A stretch of DNA of 64,000 nucleotides from Dialister micraerophilus DSM 19965 (GTDB lineage: Bacteria > Bacillota > Negativicutes > Veillonellales > Dialisteraceae). The notes under the pieces were generated by a model. The model did not search any database and was not told where the DNA came from. It saw only the letters and a list, made by a program, of their open reading frames with translations. Where the stretch lies: contig NZ_GL878519.1 of NCBI RefSeq assembly GCF_000194985.1, positions 688,228-752,227 of the forward strand, written 5' to 3'. Positions 60,411-64,000 of the stretch are shown piece after piece. The translations under genes and the position numbers were made by a program. The first letter of the stretch is position 1, and each line of letters starts with the position of its first letter.

Positions 60411-61722
60411 GATTGTTGTCCTCATCGCTGCATACAAAGTTGAATTCTATGAGATTGTTTTTCGTTTCGGATTTTTGCAAGTTTGTATTTTTGAAATTCG
60501 TCTTTAAATTTTTTTCAAATTTCAAAAGGCATGCTCTGTCATTTGAAGTTCCCTTTATATTTATCGTGCCGTATTGTATCTCGATTTCGGATAATGTCAC
60601 TCCGCTCGGAACGGATTCCGCCAAATTTATCAAAAACGGTACTTCATAAGTTTTTTCCGCTTGAAGTTTTTTTATGTTTTCGTATTTTTTGTTTACGGCT
60701 GCAAGTTTTTCATCATACTTGTTCTTGCGTTCTTCGATTGACAAAAGATTTTTTGAGCGGTTTCGTTCAACTGAAAGTTTGAAATATTCACTCAAAAACA
60801 GTGCGGATGCGAAAATGAGAGATATGAGTGAAATTACGCAAAGTGTTTGCAAAGCTTTGAGTATAAATTTTTCTTTTGAAATATTGAAAAATCTTTTTCC
60901 CGTTGTCGTTTTCAGACACATTGTATGTTTTGTGAAATTTTTTATCAACGTTTTTACGTTCTCTTCGGTCGTGTCGCTTATTACGTTTTCGCCGAACATT
61001 TTCAATACTTCTTCGACGTCCTCTTTCGTTGTCGTACTTGTGCGGAGAAGTATTATTTTTTTGTTTTTGAAATATTCGGTTTCAAGTTCATCGGTTTTGA
61101 AGTTGCGTTTTTTCGTTTCCGAATGTCCGTAAAGCAATTTCAAGTTTTTTCCGTTTTGGTAAAAGATTGTAAAACCGTCACCGTATGAAGTGCATATTTC
61201 CGTGACGGGAATTATTCCTTGTATATATTTGTTTTGTTTTTGCGCTTCTTCGACAATCGGTAAAAAATCTTCTTTTGTACAACTTGCAACATACACAAAC
61301 ATCGCATTTTCTTCATAATTGTAATTTTTTATACGATATGTATTTATTGCCGTTCTATGTTCATCGGATTGTACGTAATTTTCCCAGTTCAAGGTGTCTT
61401 TCAATTCTTCATCGGTAAGAACGGGATACTTGTTTATGTCGAGTTTTATGGAATTGTCATTACCTATGAGGTATATATTGTTTCCGGTAAAAAAATTGTC
61501 CGAAAGAAGTGTAATTATTTCTTTTTTTTCACTTAAAAATTCTTGCGGGAAAAATATTTCTTTCAGTATCTTTCCGTTTGCAATTTCAAAAGCATATGCG
61601 CCTTCATCAAAAAACCAAATATACGTCTCTGTCGGTTTGAAAATGTTCGAGTAAAGATTTTTTAAATGATTTTTTATTTCAAAATATTCATTTTTCAAAA
61701 ACTCTTGCACGTTTTCATTCAT
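60403..61722 (-). CDS. GspL-like protein: PilM-type cytoplasmic and PilN-type periplasmic parts fused
   Basis: The protein has 439 residues from ATG 61722. Residues 30-285 look like a divergent actin-like cytoplasmic domain (TYIWFFDEGAYAFEIANGKI, NNIYLIGNDNSIKLD). One membrane helix follows (about 296-316), then a coiled coil and a PilN-like periplasmic domain (FLINLAESVPSGVTLSEIEI, INIKGTSNDRACLLKFEKNL). In most type IV pili these are two proteins, PilM and PilN; the fusion is the layout of GspL of type II secretion. It links the ATPase side to PilO. Confidence 0.75.
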   Translation of the reverse strand: MNENVQEFLKNEYFEIKNHLKNLYSNIFKPTETYIWFFDEGAYAFEIANGKILKEIFFPQEFLSEKKEIITLLSDNFFTGNNIYLIGNDNSIKLDINKYPVLTDEELKDTLNWENYVQSDEHRTAINTYRIKNYNYEENAMFVYVASCTKEDFLPIVEEAQKQNKYIQGIIPVTEICTSYGDGFTIFYQNGKNLKLLYGHSETKKRNFKTDELETEYFKNKKIILLRTSTTTKEDVEEVLKMFGENVISDTTEENVKTLIKNFTKHTMCLKTTTGKRFFNISKEKFILKALQTLCVISLISLIFASALFLSEYFKLSVERNRSKNLLSIEERKNKYDEKLAAVNKKYENIKKLQAEKTYEVPFLINLAESVPSGVTLSEIEIQYGTINIKGTSNDRACLLKFEKNLKTNFKNTNLQKSETKNNLIEFNFVCSDEDNNHE

Positions 61723-61723
61723 A

Positions 61724-62119
61724 CTAAGTCTCACAATCTTTTACAACAAGTTGTTTATTTTTCAAAGTGAAGGTGATTTTTACTTGCTTCGTTCTTTCTT
61801 TTTCTTCATTTATGCTCTTTGAAATCAAGGTCGCTTCCGTTTCGTCTGCGGATTTTTTTATTTGCGTCAATTGTACTTCGACCTTGTGATTATCCGGATG
61901 AAGGATTTTTTTGTCGGTAAAAATACCGTACTTTTTGACATACTGTAAGCCCCATTCCGCACCGGATTCGGCGGCATAGTACAGTTTCGTATTCGTTTCT
62001 TGAAGCGATTGAGTTTCATACAATCTGAGTGCGGAAACGGAAATAGCCGATATTATCGAAAGAAGTCCGATGAATATAAGTATGGTTACAATTGAAATTA
62101 TCCCTTTTCGCTTATTCAT
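61724..62119 (-). CDS. PilX-like minor pilin or pilus-tip protein
   Basis: The protein has 131 residues from ATG 62119 with AAAAAAGGTGAAG. The N-terminus KRKGIISIVTILIFIGLLSI is a class III-like prepilin helix, and LRLYETQSLQETNTKLYYAAESGAEWGLQYV is the PilX_N motif. It is one of four prepilin-like proteins in a row. It ends one base before the GspL-like gene. Confidence 0.75.
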   Translation of the reverse strand: MNKRKGIISIVTILIFIGLLSIISAISVSALRLYETQSLQETNTKLYYAAESGAEWGLQYVKKYGIFTDKKILHPDNHKVEVQLTQIKKSADETEATLISKSINEEKERTKQVKITFTLKNKQLVVKDCET

Positions 62120-62627
62120 AAACTTCACCTTTTTTGAAATAGTCCGCAAGTGAAATAATTGCGGTTTGTACCGTTATTTGTTTTCCGCCTGCATCTTCAC
62201 AGTTGTAATTTATATTTACAAGCCCATATTTATGTATGTAAAAAGGTTTATTGTCAGTTGCTTTTATACGTAGATCGGCCTCGGTAAGAGGTTGTTTTTT
62301 GCCGTTGTACAGTGTCAAGTACCACATACTGTTGTAAATTCGCATTTTGTAAGGTGCGATTACTTCATACTCGTTGTAATTGTAATAAGTAATATTTTTT
62401 TCGTATCCGTCTTCGGTTCTTTGTATTCTTTCCTTGGTGTTTCTCAAATGATCGTTTATGAAATCTTGAGTGAAAATACGTATGGATTGTTCACTTAAAT
62501 TTCGTGAAGTATTATAAACGGATTTCGATATATTTGCCCACAAAGGAAGTGTAAGCGTGAGTATTATCGTCATGACGGAGATTGAAATCAGTATTTCGGA
62601 TAAAATAAAACCTTTTCTTTTTTTCAT
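62112..62627 (-). CDS. Prepilin-like protein (ComGF/PilW-type)
   Basis: The protein has 171 residues from ATG 62627, overlapping the upstream gene by four bases. The leader MKKRKG is cleaved before FILSEILISISVMTIILTLTLP, with the Glu5 of pilins. A polar globular part follows with one disulfide candidate not evident (single Cys). The GGGCAT-like longer frame to 62690 lies inside the upstream gene and is rejected. Confidence 0.78.
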   Translation of the reverse strand: MKKRKGFILSEILISISVMTIILTLTLPLWANISKSVYNTSRNLSEQSIRIFTQDFINDHLRNTKERIQRTEDGYEKNITYYNYNEYEVIAPYKMRIYNSMWYLTLYNGKKQPLTEADLRIKATDNKPFYIHKYGLVNINYNCEDAGGKQITVQTAIISLADYFKKGEVYE

Positions 62628-62992
62628 TTTTCCGCTCCTATATAAGTGGTAAGCGTGAAAATTTCTCCATCGCAACCTTCGACATTGCAATGTACTTCCT
62701 TCATCTTTACACCTTCAATTTCCGTTAAAGTTCGGTTTACGGATACATTGTACTTCGTACCGTTCAATTCAACGGCGCCTGTCGGGTAGGCCGCATTCTC
62801 ATGAAAACGCTCGTTGTACTTTATTGTATCGACAACTTGGCATGCGATAAGAACCTTTTCACTTTTTCGGAGTATTTTCTGTTTTATATCGAGAGTGTTT
62901 TTGACATAAAAAAAGACGGTTGCAGACAAAATCAATATTATGAATATTGAAATTTGTACCGACAACCATGTGCTTCCTTGTCTTTTATACAT
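62624..62992 (-). CDS. Prepilin-like protein with atypical N-terminus
   Basis: This 122-residue protein begins MYKRQGSTWLSVQISIFIIL: a Gly after a basic leader and a hydrophobic helix, but position 5 after the cleavage site is not Glu, which is unusual for assembled pilins and seen in GspK-type tip subunits. Three cysteines. It begins at the last base of the preceding gene. Confidence 0.65.
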   Translation of the reverse strand: MYKRQGSTWLSVQISIFIILILSATVFFYVKNTLDIKQKILRKSEKVLIACQVVDTIKYNERFHENAAYPTGAVELNGTKYNVSVNRTLTEIEGVKMKEVHCNVEGCDGEIFTLTTYIGAEK

Positions 62993-63492
62993 TAATTCAA
63001 AATCTCCGTTCTCGTTCTACCTGTATAAAGTGCAACCGTTACCTTTATTGCGTGACGTTTGTCTTTCGTTTGTAAAATGATTTCGTATGAATCGCCCTTA
63101 GGTGTGATACCCGTTTTATCGAAGAGAAGATTTATTCTTCCGGTTGACGTGATTTTGTCCGAAAGATAACCCCGCCGATGTCCGAGTTTGTTTCCTTGAA
63201 CGGTGTACCAGTACACACGTCCGTCATCTCTTGCTTCACAATGAAAAGCAACAAGTGAAGAACGCAAAGGCTTTGATACGTCTTCGATTTGGTAAATATC
63301 ACTTTTGGCATCTATTTGTGCGGAACGTATTGCATGCGTAAGAGTCTGTGAGGAAATAAAAAGTTCACGCTTCGCATTCTCTTCTTCGATAACGGGAACT
63401 GCAAGTGCAAAGAAAAATCCGACAATGACAATCGCAACCAAAACTTCCACAAGAAGATATCCGGATTTTTTATAAATTTGAAAAGATTTCAT
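62992..63492 (-). CDS. GspH-like pseudopilin
   Basis: This 166-residue protein has the prepilin sequence KKSGYLLVEVLVAIVIVGFF (cleavage after Gly, Glu at +5) and a GspH-type body ending KVTVALYTGRTRTEIL. First gene of the block that continues with three further pilins, GspL-like and PilO-like genes, aroK, the CorC-family and coiled-coil genes, spaced by 0-4 bases or overlaps, hence one operon. Confidence 0.82.
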   Translation of the reverse strand: MKSFQIYKKSGYLLVEVLVAIVIVGFFFALAVPVIEEENAKRELFISSQTLTHAIRSAQIDAKSDIYQIEDVSKPLRSSLVAFHCEARDDGRVYWYTVQGNKLGHRRGYLSDKITSTGRINLLFDKTGITPKGDSYEIILQTKDKRHAIKVTVALYTGRTRTEILN

Positions 63493-63801
63493 ACTTAAGA
63501 TTTTATTTAAAATTTATATAAATATACTTAAATCAATTTAACACATAAATATTTCGCAATGCAAGTTTTTATGCAAAAAAATCGCAAAACTTTCATGTAA
63601 GAATTTCAAGTTACAGAAAAATTCGAAAAATAAATTAAAAAATTGATGTTTTAATACGAAAATATTAAATACGGTTTAAGTTTGGTATTAAAAGATAAAT
63701 ATATTTCTTTATATTTATTTGTTTAGGATTAAATGAATATAAAATATAAAGATTTAAAAAAGAATACATTAAATATTGACTAAATCGGGGGGGTGATACT
63801 C
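63493..63801. other. Gene-free AT-rich stretch upstream of the last gene
   Basis: It probably carries divergent promoters for the pilin operon and the secreted protein gene; I can fix no -35/-10 pair with confidence. Confidence 0.35.
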
Positions 63802-63957
63802 TTGAAAAAGAATTTATATTTATGCATAAATAAGGAGGATTATTATGTTATCAAGCAAAAAACTTACAAGTCTTGTACTTGCAGGACTCATGAGTGCAAC
63901 AATAGGATTGGGAGTATCGGCAGCGGACCCGGCGACACCTCCGACAGCCGAGTCTAA
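63802..63957 (+). CDS. Possible leader ORF overlapping the start of the secreted protein gene
   Basis: TTG 63802 follows a G7 ribosome site (63787-63793) 8 bases upstream and stays open for 51 codons (MKKNLYLCINKEDYYV...), ending at TAA 63955. It overlaps the first 110 bases of the next gene in another frame. TTG starts with G-rich sites are used elsewhere here (azlC). It could be a regulatory leader peptide, or a chance frame. Confidence 0.35.
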   Translation: MKKNLYLCINKEDYYVIKQKTYKSCTCRTHECNNRIGSIGSGPGDTSDSRV

Positions 63958-64000
63958 TAAAAAACTGATAGAAGCAAATGAAAAAACAATAAAAGAAAAT
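63845..64000 (+). CDS. Secreted or outer-membrane protein, N-terminus only
   Basis: ATG 63845 with AAGGAGG upstream reads 52 codons to the window end. A signal peptide (LSSKKLTSLVLAGLMSATIG, cleavage after VSAA about residue 27) is followed by a Pro/Thr-rich piece and the start of a coiled coil (SNKKLIEANEKTIKEN). In Negativicutes such starts occur in large surface or OmpM-like proteins, but the family cannot be told from this fragment. Confidence 0.65.
   Translation, partial: MLSSKKLTSLVLAGLMSATIGLGVSAADPATPPTAESNKKLIEANEKTIKEN

Noticed and set aside
1..64000. CRISPR array or insertion sequences
   Set aside because: No regularly spaced repeats, transposase genes or terminal inverted repeats were seen on either strand.

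Overview
The window looks like a chromosomal segment of a low-GC bacterium with an outer membrane, most plausibly a diderm Firmicute of the class Negativicutes (a Dialister- or Veillonella-like organism). Three things point there. The dnaA-dnaN-yaaA-recF order, parA/parB with Firmicutes-type parS sites, a T-box and a glycine riboswitch are Firmicutes traits. An OmpA-type barrel protein, a phosphoethanolamine transferase and an ADP-heptosyltransferase-like GT9 enzyme indicate lipopolysaccharide and an outer membrane. The MEP genes dxs and ispE are present. The genus is an inference; the sequence does not name it.

Layout. 1-6.1 kb: a lemA/DUF3137-like pair, the azlCD branched-chain amino acid exporter, a relB/yoeB toxin-antitoxin pair bracketed by two identical 55-bp terminator repeats, a DUF2232-like membrane protein, a GIY-YIG protein and an Eis-like acetyltransferase. 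6.1-11.4 kb: nhaA, dxs, a C-terminally frameshifted MocR regulator and an ECF S component. 11.6-16.9 kb: cfa, a DUF2156 gene that seems to start at ATC, a 700-bp AT-rich stretch with DnaA-box-like repeats, a phosphoethanolamine transferase, and bcp behind a compact structured leader RNA. 17-24.3 kb: a vestigial small ORF, a flavin reductase, an EamA transporter, a methyltransferase, and a trkA-trkH-trkH potassium uptake operon. 24.4-28.4 kb: an LTA-synthase-like transferase and two glycosyltransferases.

28.4-42.7 kb: ispE, a ClC antiporter, YitT, a small secreted protein with a tyrosine phosphatase, a TM2 protein, a DciA-like DUF721 gene, then the replication block recF-yaaA-dnaN-(oriC)-dnaA, an OmpA-like protein, an orphan T-box leader, dnaB and mntR. 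43-49.4 kb: an acyl-CoA ligase with FapR-like operator half-sites, a DUF805 protein, a glycine-riboswitch-controlled AGCS symporter, an Xaa-Pro peptidase, a SAP-domain protein and tRNA-Arg(CCT). 49.5-63.5 kb: type IV pilus/type II secretion-like genes in two blocks (pilC-pilT-pilB, and four pilins-GspL/PilMN-PilO), separated by alkD, an M23 peptidase, DUF4446, parB, parA, thioredoxin, a CorC-family protein and aroK. The last 155 bases open a secreted protein gene.

How it fits together: chromosome replication and segregation (dnaA, dnaN, recF, dnaB, a DciA-like candidate loader, parABS, oriC with a DnaA-trio) share the window with envelope construction and ion or solute homeostasis. The most notable unexplained items are the T-box with no gene behind it, the 110-nt pseudoknotted RNA before bcp, the second DnaA-box cluster 23 kb from dnaA, the ATC start, and repeated flips of strand composition.
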